In this document: one piece after another, positions 1 through 8,200 of the stretch
Layout of the letters: every line of letters starts with the position of its first letter
Position numbering within the stretch: position 1 is the stretch's first letter
NCBI GenBank assembly: GCA_039817885.1
Contig: JBCBUY010000037.1
Coordinates: 1-27,058 of the forward strand
Source: CALLCD01 sp039817885
GTDB taxonomy: Bacteria > Pseudomonadota > Alphaproteobacteria > Caulobacterales > Hyphomonadaceae
DNA: 27,058 nt
Reading direction: 5' to 3'
Translations under genes and position numbers: made by a program
The notes under the pieces: model-generated
What the model saw: only the letters and a program-made list of their open reading frames with translations
Told to the model about the DNA's origin: nothing
Database searches by the model: none

Positions 1-82
1 CCTCGATTGTATCGCGCTCAGGGTATCCGATTTCTGATAGGCGTCCAATTTCCGCCCCTGACCGATAGTGTTGAAGGGCAGA
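1..82. other. Window edge, no gene seen
   Basis: These bases lie downstream of lipB. I see no convincing coding frame, tRNA fold or strong terminator. A weak 4-bp TATC/GATA pairing near 32-47 is too short to call. Confidence 0.5.
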
Positions 83-814
83 TTACGTGTTGCCGACGCG
101 TTCAAGCCATGCCGGTGCCGGTTTCAGGGCTGTTGTGCTTTCGAACACGTCTTCAAACGCTGCGCGCAACACGGTGTCTACTTCGCTGAGAGTCACAAGA
201 TGTCCGAGGTCATGAAGACTTGTCACGCCGAGGCTCGGGTCGGCGATACCGCAGGGCGTAATTCCATCGAAGTGGTCGAGATCGGGGTCGACGTTTAGGG
301 CGATGCCGTGAAAGCTGATCCAGCGACGTAGCCGGATCCCGATGGCCGCGATCTTGTCTTCGGTCTGGGGCCCGCCGGATCGTGTGCGATCGACCCAAAC
401 GCCAACGCGGTCCGGGTGGGTGTCCCCGTCTATGTTGAACTGGCTGAGGGTTCGGATAATCCAGGTCTCGAGCTGATCGACGAATTTGCGCACATCCCGC
501 CCGCGCCGTCTAAGGTCGAGCATGACATAGGCCACACGCTGGCCGGGGCCATGATAAGTGTACTCCCCGCCCCGGCCTGTGGTGTGCACAGGAAACCTGT
601 CCGGCATGAGAAGATCGGCCGTCTTGGCGCTGGTCCCCGCCGTGTAGAGAGGGGGGTGTTCCAGCAACCATATGGTTTCCGAGGCCTCGCCTGAAAAGAT
701 CGCCTCAGCGCGGGCCTCCATCCAATCAACGGCCTCCAGATACGGCACATGCGCGTCGCTGATCATCCAGTCGACGATAGGTCTTGTGAGCGGGCCGGCG
801 TCGGTGTCGGTCAT
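83..814 (-). CDS. lipB: Octanoyl-[ACP]:protein octanoyltransferase LipB
   Basis: Cytoplasmic enzyme that moves octanoate from acyl carrier protein onto lipoyl domains of the 2-oxoacid dehydrogenases and the glycine cleavage H protein. This is the first step of endogenous lipoylation. The 243-residue product has the family hallmarks: RGGEYTYHGPGQ at about residues 81-92, the catalytic lysine in DKIAAIGIR (K154) and the catalytic cysteine in TPCGI (C188). Length is slightly above the common 210-230. The ATG start is 17 nt after the lipA stop, so the two are almost certainly co-transcribed, with lipA first. No strong Shine-Dalgarno sequence is visible, which suggests coupling to lipA translation. 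Confidence 0.95.
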   Translation of the reverse strand: MTDTDAGPLTRPIVDWMISDAHVPYLEAVDWMEARAEAIFSGEASETIWLLEHPPLYTAGTSAKTADLLMPDRFPVHTTGRGGEYTYHGPGQRVAYVMLDLRRRGRDVRKFVDQLETWIIRTLSQFNIDGDTHPDRVGVWVDRTRSGGPQTEDKIAAIGIRLRRWISFHGIALNVDPDLDHFDGITPCGIADPSLGVTSLHDLGHLVTLSEVDTVLRAAFEDVFESTTALKPAPAWLERVGNT

Positions 815-831
815 TATGGGTCAGCCAGGCG

Positions 832-1788
832 TCATCGCGCGCGCAGCTGCTGCTCACGCGCCTCTCTCAGGCGGGCAAAGTCTTCGCCGGCATGGTGGCT
901 CGACCGGGTGAGCGGGGAGGCCGACACCATGAGAAAGCCCTTGGATTTCGCGATCTCTGTATACAGAGCAAACTCATCTGGATCGACGTAACGATCGATA
1001 GCAGCATGCTTTCGCGTCGGCTGAAGATACTGACCGATGGTGATGAAATCGATGCCGGCGGACCTCATATCGTCCATCACCTGGCGGACTTCGTCTTGCG
1101 TTTCGCCGAGCCCGACCATCAATCCGGATTTGGTGAACTGAGATGGATCGCGCTGTTTCACGCGCTCCAACAAGCGAAGGGAATGGTAGTAGCGCGCGCC
1201 TGGCCGGATCGAGAGATAGAGGCGCGGCACCGTTTCCAGATTGTGGTTGAACACGTCGGGCCGTGCGTCGATCACTTTCTCTTCCCAGCCATCTTTCCGG
1301 AGAAAGTCCGGGGTCAGGATCTCGATCGTGGTTGCGGGGGCGGCGTCCCGGATGGCGTGAATCGTCTCCACGAAATGCATCGCGCCGCCATCTTCAAGAT
1401 CGTCGCGGTCAACCGATGTGATGACCACATGGGCGAGCCCCATCTCGGCGACGGCGTCTGCCACGCGGCGGGGCTCATCGGTATCCAGAGGCGCTGGCTT
1501 GCCTGTCGCCACATTGCAGAAGGAGCAGGCGCGCGTACAGGTATCTCCCATGATCATCATGGTTGCGTGCTTCTGCTCCCAGCATTCACCGATGTTCGGG
1601 CAGGCCGCCTCCTCGCAGACCGTTACGAGAGACTTCGATTTCACGATCTCCCGTGTCGCCAAATAACCCTTTCCTGTCGGGGCTTTTACACGAATCCAGT
1701 CCGGCTTGCGCAGGAGCGGCGTGTCGGGCCGATTGCGTTTTTCAGGGTGTCTGTGTTTCACCCGCGTGGAATCGATGAGCGTTGCCAT
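832..1788 (-). CDS. lipA: Lipoyl synthase LipA (radical SAM)
   Basis: Inserts two sulfur atoms into protein-bound octanoyl groups, completing lipoyl cofactor made by the neighbouring LipB. The 318-residue protein shows both iron-sulfur sites of the family: the auxiliary cluster cysteines C58, C63 and C69 in CEEAACPNIGEC, and the radical-SAM CxxxCxxC at C84, C88 and C91 in CTRACSFC. The C-terminal RSSHHAGEDF matches the conserved RSSYHA-type serine motif that ligates the auxiliary cluster. Length is normal. A 94-bp gap separates it from mnmC upstream, so lipA-lipB may have its own promoter, though none was clear. Confidence 0.97.
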   Translation of the reverse strand: MATLIDSTRVKHRHPEKRNRPDTPLLRKPDWIRVKAPTGKGYLATREIVKSKSLVTVCEEAACPNIGECWEQKHATMMIMGDTCTRACSFCNVATGKPAPLDTDEPRRVADAVAEMGLAHVVITSVDRDDLEDGGAMHFVETIHAIRDAAPATTIEILTPDFLRKDGWEEKVIDARPDVFNHNLETVPRLYLSIRPGARYYHSLRLLERVKQRDPSQFTKSGLMVGLGETQDEVRQVMDDMRSAGIDFITIGQYLQPTRKHAAIDRYVDPDEFALYTEIAKSKGFLMVSASPLTRSSHHAGEDFARLREAREQQLRAR

Positions 1789-1882
1789 GAGGAGAACTTA
1801 GGTCGCCCTGCCTAACGACTCAATGCGACACGCATGTAAGTTGGACATTTCCGTCCGTTTCCTGGTCACAAATGGGCCGTTT

Positions 1883-3733
1883 TCAGAGCGTTTTACGCTT
1901 CAAACCTCGAAACAAGAAGCGCAACGGCGAGATGGTCTCCAACACTGGCTGGGAGAAAAGCGACGGCTCGCCGAACAGATGAGCTGCAAGACCATCGGCC
2001 AGCCATGGGGCAAACGTGAAGCCGCGGCTGCCAAGCCCGCCGAGCATCCAGGCAGTGTCATATATTGGCGGTGCCCCTATCGGCGCGCGACCAGATCGGA
2101 CATCCGCAAATTTGACCTTTGCGTCTTCAAATCGAATGAGCGGCCCCATGAGCGGCAGCCGGTCAGGTGTGGTGGCGCGAATGCCGGCGCGGGAGGCTGC
2201 GGCGTCGGTATCTGCCCAACCGTTCGGAACAAGATCTTGCAGGGCAGTCAAATTGGCGGCGCGGGCGGCATCGGTGATGTCGGCTGAGGCCGGCGTCTTG
2301 GCCGCTTCGAACGTTGCCCCCCAGAGCCGATCATATCCTTCTGCAAGCGCATAATGACCCGCGGCTGTCGCGCTTGTCTCTTTTGTCTCTGAACGGACGC
2401 ATTCAACTTGGCCGAGGCGCGCTTCCAGGGGGAGCCACATGGTTTCGGGGGATGCACCGAGCGCCATACCGCTGGCGAGAATTATCGTATCAAAGACCTC
2501 GCCGTTGACGGTTGACGCTTCTGCATCGATCTCGGCCTTGCACAGGCGGAGATCGGCGCTTCCCAGGAGGGCTGGCAGAAGCTCGGCAGGTCTGACGATA
2601 AGTGATCCATGGTGGCGCAGCGCGCCATTATCGCCGGCGTTGAGATCCTCCGGACCTAAGGGTGGGTCCGACAGCAAACTGGCAAAGCGGCGTTGCTCGT
2701 CCTCCGAACGGGGACGCTGACTGGTTGTGACCTCGGTCACACCCGGCAGCCCCCTATAGACGGATCGTGCATAGAGATAGGCATCCAACAGCGTCCGGGC
2801 CTCTCTCGTATCATCGGCATCGAGCCGGGGCATCACCAAGGCCAACGGATTTCCACTTGCCCCCTGCCCCGGTCCGGACGCGTCGAATACCGTTGTATGC
2901 GACCCGCGGCGACAGAAGGCGTGGGTGAGCGCGGCCCCTGCTATTCCGGCTCCGATGATAGCAACACGGTTCGGGCGTGTGGGCGGGCCACCGAATCCAT
3001 AGGGATCATCCGCCTGCTGACCGGTGGGTTTATACTCAGCAAACAGACGTTCACGCTTGCGACCATGGCCCGGCGCTTTCTTGACGTCGAAGCCTGCCTC
3101 GGCAAGGCCGCGGCGCACGCGGCCCGCCACAGTATATGTGCCAATCAAAGCGCCGCCGGCAGAGCACCGGGCAATGTGCGGATAGAGGTCAGAGGCCCAC
3201 ATGCTTTCATTCTTGGCCGGGGCAAACCCATCAAGGAACCACGCGTCGGCGCGTATCCGCGCATGCGGCAAGGCATCGGCAATGTCATCGACATGAAGCG
3301 TAAGAGAGACGCCGTCCGTGAAATCCAGTCTCCGAATGCCGCGGGCCCGATTTGGCCAACGCGCAATCAGATGATCCGCGAGTGCCTTGAGTTCCGGCCA
3401 TTTGGAGAGCGCTTGAGCCGCCTGGGTCGCCTTCAGCGGGAAGCCTTCAAAGCTGACGAAATGGAGCCTCGCACCTGGGCCCGGTTTTGCTTTTCGCCAC
3501 AGATCCCATGCGGCGAGAAAGTTCAACCCCGTGCCAAAGCCGAGTTCGGCTATTGTGAAGATGTCCCTTCCCTGCCAACGATCGGGCAGTCCGCAGGCTT
3601 TGAGAAAGATCTCGCGGGTTTCGGCGAGACCATCATCACTCGAAAAATAGATGTCATCCACGCTCTTGGCCACCGGCGTGCCGTCTGGTTTCCAGTCGAG
3701 ATCGGGGAGAGGTGGCAGGCGCGACATGGTCAT
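1883..3733 (-). CDS. mnmC: Bifunctional tRNA U34 methyltransferase / FAD oxidoreductase MnmC
   Basis: Completes the 5-methylaminomethyl-2-thiouridine modification at the wobble position of certain tRNAs. The C-terminal FAD domain removes the carboxymethyl group and the N-terminal domain adds the methyl from SAM. Counting from the ATG at 3733 (616 residues), the methyltransferase motif ELGFGTGLNFL is at 63-73 and FLDGFAPAKNESMW at about 166-179. The FAD-binding GAGIAGAA is at 261-268, and LGSRGFTFAPW lies near the C-terminus. The frame is open to 3808, but the extra 25 residues look unlike the family. A second ATG at 3727 also fits. The gene diverges from the ycgN-type gene with only 65 bp between starts. 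Confidence 0.92.
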   Translation of the reverse strand: MTMSRLPPLPDLDWKPDGTPVAKSVDDIYFSSDDGLAETREIFLKACGLPDRWQGRDIFTIAELGFGTGLNFLAAWDLWRKAKPGPGARLHFVSFEGFPLKATQAAQALSKWPELKALADHLIARWPNRARGIRRLDFTDGVSLTLHVDDIADALPHARIRADAWFLDGFAPAKNESMWASDLYPHIARCSAGGALIGTYTVAGRVRRGLAEAGFDVKKAPGHGRKRERLFAEYKPTGQQADDPYGFGGPPTRPNRVAIIGAGIAGAALTHAFCRRGSHTTVFDASGPGQGASGNPLALVMPRLDADDTREARTLLDAYLYARSVYRGLPGVTEVTTSQRPRSEDEQRRFASLLSDPPLGPEDLNAGDNGALRHHGSLIVRPAELLPALLGSADLRLCKAEIDAEASTVNGEVFDTIILASGMALGASPETMWLPLEARLGQVECVRSETKETSATAAGHYALAEGYDRLWGATFEAAKTPASADITDAARAANLTALQDLVPNGWADTDAAASRAGIRATTPDRLPLMGPLIRFEDAKVKFADVRSGRAPIGAPPIYDTAWMLGGLGSRGFTFAPWLADGLAAHLFGEPSLFSQPVLETISPLRFLFRGLKRKTL

Positions 3734-3798
3734 GGGCGCGACATAGGGGTGCTCAGGCCGGCTGGCCAGCCCTTGCCGCAGACGGTACATCTGCCGAT

Positions 3799-4248
3799 AT
3801 GAGCGCACCTTTCTGGGAAACCAAGCGGTTAGAGGAGATGAGCCCGGAGGAATGGGAACTCATCTGCGATGGCTGCGCGAAGTGTTGCCTGCTCAAGCTC
3901 GAGGATGAAGACACTGGTGAGATTGCCTATACGCGCTTGCATTGCCGGCTGCTCGATGGCGACACATGCCGATGCTCAAACTATGCCCAACGAAAGCGAC
4001 ACGTTCCGGATTGCGTGACCCTGACACCCAAGACGATCAGCGAGATACGCTGGATGCCGGACAGTTGTGCCTATCGGGTCCTACATGAAGGTGGGCGACT
4101 GCCGGGATGGCATCACTTGGTCTGTGGCGATCGGTCCCGGGTGCATATGGACGGGCATTCGATCATGGGACGGACGGTATCTGAAGATACGGTTCTGGAG
4201 GATGATCAGCTTGATTGGATTGTGGATTGGCAAGGCACCCCGCCCTGA
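3799..4248 (+). CDS. YcgN-type cysteine-cluster protein (UPF0260 family)
   Basis: Function unknown; the family is widespread in proteobacteria and its cysteines suggest metal or iron-sulfur binding. About 149 residues starting MSAPFWETKRLEEMSPEEW, which matches the typical family N-terminus and is why I chose this ATG over the longer open frame beginning near 3712. The cluster CDGCAKCC, then LHCRLLDGDTCRCSNY and later cysteines in PDCVTL, DSCAYR and VCGD, are the recognisable signature. It diverges from mnmC. Its stop codon lies inside a 10-bp inverted repeat that probably serves as its terminator. Confidence 0.88.
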   Translation: MSAPFWETKRLEEMSPEEWELICDGCAKCCLLKLEDEDTGEIAYTRLHCRLLDGDTCRCSNYAQRKRHVPDCVTLTPKTISEIRWMPDSCAYRVLHEGGRLPGWHHLVCGDRSRVHMDGHSIMGRTVSEDTVLEDDQLDWIVDWQGTPP

Positions 4249-4261
4249 TACCAGGGCGGGG
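4238..4261. terminator. Strong inverted repeat between convergent genes
   Basis: Perfect 10-bp arms CCCCGCCCTG and CAGGGCGGGG around an ATAC loop. The repeat covers the stop codon of the ycgN-type gene and lies 53 bp past the end of the convergent blaR1-like gene. There is no clear T-tract on either side, so it may act as a bidirectional RNA-end stabiliser or a poor intrinsic terminator. Confidence 0.6.
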
Positions 4262-4314
4262 CGTTCCCCAGGGTGTGTGTGCTGCAGTGCAAGGGCAGTT
4301 GGGGAATCGGGGGG

Positions 4315-6309
4315 TCAGTCTTCGTCGAAGTTCCATTCCAGATCGAAGCTGACGGAGGCATTTTGATCAAAACGCTCGCAGACCTTGTCGAGTTCGGCAT
4401 CGGTCAGTTCGCCGGAAGCGCGGAGCTGATCCATTATCTCGTCTTTGGTTAAGCCAGAAGCCGGATCCAGGCAGACCGCCTTGTACCGTTTGCCTGTCGA
4501 GTTGTTAAACTCGCTCACAACACGCAAGCCGGGTTCGCTGGAACATTCGTTCGCCAGATCGCCGATCACCTCGCCTGCCTCTTCAATTCGGCCGGCATGG
4601 GATTCAATGATCTCAGAGTGGCGTTCGATCTCTGCCGTATGCGCTTCAATTCTGGCTTCAATTCGATCGTTCCAGCGTTCCGTATAGGCTTCGACACGGG
4701 CCTCAAGGACAGGCTCGAAAGCCTCAACGCGCGTTTCGATATCGTCGGTCCAATCTTCGATACGGGCCTCAAAGTCGTCGGTGAAGGCATCAAGCTCATC
4801 TTCGCTGATATCGCCAGACGCCGTGCGAGCGATCACCTCTCCGACGAAAGCCATGATGTCACCGGTGGCCTGGATATCAGCCTCTGACAGGTCGAGGTTC
4901 AGCTCGCCGTCTTCGATCTGTAGCTTCAGATCCGCCGCAACATCGGCCACTGCCGTGACAATATCGGTTGTGATGGCGGTGACATTCTCTTCTAGAAGAT
5001 CTTCCATTTGCAGTGCCTCAGCCTCGATCAAGGATGAAAGTCCCTCAATCGCTTCGACATCGAACTGAATATCGTCCATCGGATTGTCGAGCAGGATAAG
5101 CTGATCGCCATGACTATTGTGGTGAACGATGAAATGGCGCTTTCGGTCCGAACCATCGCGCTCCTCATTCTCGGCGAGTGGGCCACCGTCGAGCTCCTGA
5201 CCTTGCTCGTGGGGGTGAGCACTGGCCGTGGTGCATGCCGAGGCAATCAGCGCGACCGAGCCAACCGTGGCTGTGATCGCTGTGCCCATCAGGCGGCGAC
5301 GCAGTGTCGGCAAGGGATTGCGAAGCTGCTTTAGGCGTTCGGTGAGCGAATTGGTGAGCGATAGGCTTGCGGCCATCATAGGGGCTCCGGCTGGGCGGGA
5401 CTTGCGCACAGCCTTGACCAGCGTCGCGCCGTAGGCATGGGGCGTCGAGCATCCAACGCCAATCACATCGGCATCGCAGGACGCTTCCTGGTCAGACCGG
5501 AATGCGCTCATGGCATAGTGGGCTGCCGGATTGAACCATTGTAGGGCCAGGAAGAGGGTCGATATCTGAAGCGCCCAGAGATCGCGGCGTTTGACGTGCA
5601 TCAATTCATGCATGAGGGCGACTTCGCGCTCTTGAGCCGAATAGTCCAATTCAAACCAGGCTGGCAGCACTATGACCGGCCGAAACAAGCCCGTTACGAA
5701 TGGACTGTCACTGATAAAGCTCATCTGGATCGAGACTTTCCGGTGATCGAAGCCGATCGACTGGCAAATTTCCATCGCTTGGGTGAGCACGGTGGGACTG
5801 GCCGTTTCGCGCTCATTCTGAACAATACGGCTGAATACGGATTGGCGGTACACGGACCAAGCGAGATATCCGAGCGCGCCCATGGCCCATATGGCGAAGA
5901 TCACGGGCCCGACCGCCAAACCACTCAATAGTTCGGACACCCAACCGGTCGATCCAGAGGTCACGGTTGGCGCACCGATGGGGCTGATCGGTGCTGTGGG
6001 CAGCGCTTCAGTCAGGGGCGACAGCGGGGCGCGCAAGGATGCGCCGCCTGCGTTGACCAGTATAGGGGTCGGCGTTTCAATAATCGCCGCCTCGGTGGCT
6101 CTGCCGACGGGGCTGAACAAGGACCATCCCTCGGGCAGTGGTGGCAGAACGAGGCGAATGGCTGGAATGGCCCAAAGCGCATAGGCGGCCTTCGCGCCAA
6201 AGTGTTTGGCGAAGGGCCGACGCACGAGCAATACCAGCGCAATCAGGACGGTTACAGCCAGGGAGGTCTGGCCAACAAATATCAGGTTTTCAGAAACGGA
6301 TCCGCTCAT
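4315..6309 (-). CDS. M56 family (BlaR1-like) membrane metallopeptidase with long acidic periplasmic tail
   Basis: Likely a signal-sensing membrane zinc protease that inactivates the BlaI-type repressor encoded just upstream. The first half is typical M56: hydrophobic segments near 8-30, 40-57 and 128-152, the zinc motif HELMH at 234-238, and the downstream ligand region SDQEASCDAD with E275. A fourth membrane segment near 342-358 ends in SACTTASAHPHEQG. The remaining roughly 300 residues are acidic and carry no penicillin-binding SxxK transpeptidase-like domain. Residues 512-577 are six 11-residue repeats of an R-[IV]-E-A pattern. Three cysteines (C589, C613, C644) lie near the end. The start overlaps the blaI-like stop by 4 nt (ATGA), so translation is coupled. 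The ligand is unknown. Confidence 0.85.
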   Translation of the reverse strand: MSGSVSENLIFVGQTSLAVTVLIALVLLVRRPFAKHFGAKAAYALWAIPAIRLVLPPLPEGWSLFSPVGRATEAAIIETPTPILVNAGGASLRAPLSPLTEALPTAPISPIGAPTVTSGSTGWVSELLSGLAVGPVIFAIWAMGALGYLAWSVYRQSVFSRIVQNERETASPTVLTQAMEICQSIGFDHRKVSIQMSFISDSPFVTGLFRPVIVLPAWFELDYSAQEREVALMHELMHVKRRDLWALQISTLFLALQWFNPAAHYAMSAFRSDQEASCDADVIGVGCSTPHAYGATLVKAVRKSRPAGAPMMAASLSLTNSLTERLKQLRNPLPTLRRRLMGTAITATVGSVALIASACTTASAHPHEQGQELDGGPLAENEERDGSDRKRHFIVHHNSHGDQLILLDNPMDDIQFDVEAIEGLSSLIEAEALQMEDLLEENVTAITTDIVTAVADVAADLKLQIEDGELNLDLSEADIQATGDIMAFVGEVIARTASGDISEDELDAFTDDFEARIEDWTDDIETRVEAFEPVLEARVEAYTERWNDRIEARIEAHTAEIERHSEIIESHAGRIEEAGEVIGDLANECSSEPGLRVVSEFNNSTGKRYKAVCLDPASGLTKDEIMDQLRASGELTDAELDKVCERFDQNASVSFDLEWNFDED
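4579..4776 (-). repeat. Six hendecad repeats in the M56 protein tail
   Basis: Residues 512-577 of the M56 protein divide exactly into 11-residue units: DFEARIEDWTD, DIETRVEAFEP, VLEARVEAYTE, RWNDRIEARIE, AHTAEIERHSE and IIESHAGRIEE. The first three are clearly related; the later ones have drifted. The 11-residue period with regularly placed hydrophobic and Glu/Arg residues predicts a long right-handed coiled coil or a surface-lying amphipathic helix. Confidence 0.7.
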
Positions 6310-6671
6310 TTCTTCAACTCCCCCAACAACTTCTCTAACTCTGCAATGTCTTCATCGGTGAGGCCCCGGCCGTCGGCGAGATGGGCCACAAGCGGCGCTG
6401 CACGACCGGAAAACATCCGATCAACGAATTGGCGGGCCGCCGTCGTTTTGTAGTCCCCTTCCTTCAGCGCGGTGCGGTAAAGGTAGCGGCGACCATCAGC
6501 TTCTGTGGTCAGTGCTCCCTTCTCCACCAAGCGCGCGAGAAGGGTCTTCACTGTGCGGCTGGTCCAATCCTGAGCATCGCCGAGCGCATGATGCACTTCG
6601 GCCGCGCCAAGACCATCTTCGGCCCACAGCACTTTCATGATTTCTAATTCAGCTTTGGTGATCTGCACCAT
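6306..6671 (-). CDS. BlaI/MecI/CopY-type transcriptional repressor
   Basis: Winged-helix repressor expected to bind as a dimer to dyad operators and to be removed by the M56 protease partner. From the ATG at 6671 it is 121 residues. The family core is evident: ITKAELEIMKVLW at the N-terminus, then DWTSRTVKTLLARLVEKGAL as the recognition region and GRRYLYRTAL as the wing. A helical C-terminal dimerisation and cleavage region ends LEKLLGELKK. The frame is open seven codons further up to a TTG, but MVQITKAE is the usual family start. Two dyads at 6710-6725 and 6735-6750 lie 38 and 63 bp upstream, so autorepression is very likely. The cognate stress is unknown. Confidence 0.92.
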   Translation of the reverse strand: MVQITKAELEIMKVLWAEDGLGAAEVHHALGDAQDWTSRTVKTLLARLVEKGALTTEADGRRYLYRTALKEGDYKTTAARQFVDRMFSGRAAPLVAHLADGRGLTDEDIAELEKLLGELKK

Positions 6672-6709
6672 GGAAGAACATCCAATCTTCAATCATAGTC
6701 ACCCCATAT

Positions 6710-6725
6710 GACTACGGTTGTAGTC
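6710..6725. promoter_or_regulatory. BlaI-type operator dyad 1
   Basis: GACTACGGTTGTAGTC is a perfect inverted repeat with 6-bp arms around GGTT. It resembles known BlaI/MecI operators with TACA/TGTA-type half-sites. It sits in the divergent region between the repressor gene and the DUF2269-type gene. Confidence 0.75.
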
Positions 6726-6734
6726 CTTAGACCT

Positions 6735-6750
6735 GACTACAGATGTGGTC
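6735..6750. promoter_or_regulatory. BlaI-type operator dyad 2
   Basis: GACTACAGATGTGGTC repeats the first dyad with one arm mismatch. Centre-to-centre distance to dyad 1 is 25 bp, about two and a half helical turns. The pair could control both the blaI-M56 operon and the divergent gene at 6855. Confidence 0.7.
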
Positions 6751-6854
6751 AATAGGAAATTTGTGACGGTTTTGTTAGATGCGACAAGACACCGATACGC
6801 GCCATCTTTCCGTTTGGTTTTGTGTTGGCCAGGCTCGATGATAACGGTTTTTCA

Positions 6855-7316
6855 ATGCTCTACGAGATTGCCCTCTTTCTTCACGTCACTGGTGTCGCCA
6901 TGTTGATGGGCAATATCACGGTCACCGCTATCTGGAAGTTCTTTGCGGATCGTGATGGACGGCCAGAGGTTCTGGCATTTGCGCAGAAGCTGGTCACCTA
7001 TACCGACTGGTCGATGACAGTATGGGGCGTCGTTCTCATCATGGGCGGGGGATACTTCATGGCGATTTCTGCCGGGTTTCCGCTCCTCGAAGGTTGGCTT
7101 CTGTGGAGCCAGGTGCTGTTCGTTGTCGCTGGACTGATCTGGCTGCTGATCATCGTACCGATCCAGATCAGGCAAGCACGATTGGCAAAGGCCTTTCCTG
7201 CCGATGATGTGGGGGACGAGTATCGTGCGCTCTCCAAACGCTGGCTGTTTTGGGGGCTCATCAGCACGGTGCCGCTGGTCGCCGCGACATGGCTGATGGT
7301 GGTGAAACCCTTCTGA
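6855..7316 (+). CDS. DUF2269-type integral membrane protein
   Basis: Function unknown. From the ATG at 6855 the protein is 153 residues with four probable membrane helices: LYEIALFLHVTGVAMLMG, MTVWGVVLIMGGGYFMAI, VLFVVAGLIWLLIIVPI and LFWGLISTVPLVAATWLMV. An early membrane-embedded histidine (LHVTG) and a glycine-rich second helix suit DUF2269-like proteins. A GTG at 6822 would add 11 residues; I prefer 6855 because the family starts directly at the first helix. It diverges from the blaI-like gene, with both operator dyads in between, so it may belong to the same regulon. Confidence 0.75.
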   Translation: MLYEIALFLHVTGVAMLMGNITVTAIWKFFADRDGRPEVLAFAQKLVTYTDWSMTVWGVVLIMGGGYFMAISAGFPLLEGWLLWSQVLFVVAGLIWLLIIVPIQIRQARLAKAFPADDVGDEYRALSKRWLFWGLISTVPLVAATWLMVVKPF

Positions 7317-7372
7317 GCTTGCCTGTATCCTCCATCTCGACGGTGCGGGGTCACTCGGCTAGATAGACATCC

Positions 7373-8188
7373 ATGGCATCTGGGTTGATTTCTACCGTCG
7401 AGCGGGTTCAGCGAATCTGTCCGAATTGCGGATCGAAGGACCGCCGCCGGCTTGCCCGCTACAGCCATGATCAGTGGGACAATATGCAGTGCGCGTCTTG
7501 CGACCTGATCTATCTCAGCGAAGCACCGGTCTATGACGCTCTGTCGGAGGATCTTGCCTGGTCGAAGCAATTCAAGACGGAGCAGAAACGGCGCAAGAAA
7601 ACACAGCCCGTGGTGGCCTGGCTCGACGAAAAAACACGCTGGCGACTGCATATTCATCGCGATGATGAGTGGGCCTATATCAGCGAGAAGATCCGTTCCG
7701 GGCGCGTTTTGGACGTCGGCTGTGGCCGGGGAAACAGAATTCCTCGACCGTTCATCCCGTTCGGTATCGAAATCGAAAAAGAGTCCGCGGAGCAGTCAAA
7801 TGCTGCGATGGCAGAACATGGCGGATCGGTGATCCATGCGCCGGCCCTGGAGGGCCTTCGGCAGTTTGATGATGGATTTTTCGATGGCGTGATTATGCGC
7901 TCCTATCTCGAACATGAAGCGCATCCGAGGAAAGTTCTAGAGGAGACATATCGGACATTGCGGCCCGGCGGGGTGATCTATGTCAAAGTGCCGAATTTTG
8001 CGACGATTAATCGGGTCGTGCGCGGGCGCGAATGGTGCGGCTTTCGGTTTCCCGATCACCTCAATTACTTCACCATCAAATCCCTAAAGGCCATGGCGGA
8101 GGGTGTCGGATATGACTTCGAACTGAAGAACACCATGTCCAGATACACCAATGACAATATGCACTGTTTTTTGACACGACCGGGATAG
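7373..8188 (+). CDS. Class I SAM-dependent methyltransferase with N-terminal zinc ribbon
   Basis: Substrate unknown. The 271-residue protein begins with a CPNCG...CASC zinc-ribbon-like element (C16, C19, C40, C43). The SAM-binding motif VLDVGCGRGN is at 112-121, an acidic strand end GIEIEKE follows, and a late motif LRPGGVIYVKVPNF matches Methyltransf_23-type enzymes. Similar proteins are often tied to cell-surface glycan or small-molecule modification, but nothing nearby confirms that. It follows the DUF2269-type gene on the same strand after 56 bp and converges on another methyltransferase gene 12 bp beyond its stop. The two methyltransferases are not close relatives of each other. Confidence 0.82.
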   Translation: MASGLISTVERVQRICPNCGSKDRRRLARYSHDQWDNMQCASCDLIYLSEAPVYDALSEDLAWSKQFKTEQKRRKKTQPVVAWLDEKTRWRLHIHRDDEWAYISEKIRSGRVLDVGCGRGNRIPRPFIPFGIEIEKESAEQSNAAMAEHGGSVIHAPALEGLRQFDDGFFDGVIMRSYLEHEAHPRKVLEETYRTLRPGGVIYVKVPNFATINRVVRGREWCGFRFPDHLNYFTIKSLKAMAEGVGYDFELKNTMSRYTNDNMHCFLTRPG

Positions 8189-8200
8189 GCAAACTGCGTG

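Noticed and set aside
1..82. Possible tRNA 3' part downstream of lipB
   Set aside because: There is no T-loop consensus, no CCA end and no cloverleaf pairing.
892..1815. 307-codon open frame opposite lipA
   Set aside because: It is an antisense shadow of the well-supported lipA gene, with a low-complexity, His/Arg-rich translation.
2693..3802. 369-codon open frame opposite mnmC
   Set aside because: It is a shadow of mnmC. The translation has no domain pattern, whereas the minus frame shows clear SAM and FAD motifs.
4315..6671. Beta-lactam resistance regulator (blaR1-blaI controlling a beta-lactamase)
   Set aside because: There is no penicillin-binding sensor domain and no beta-lactamase gene nearby, so only the general BlaI/M56 type is supported.
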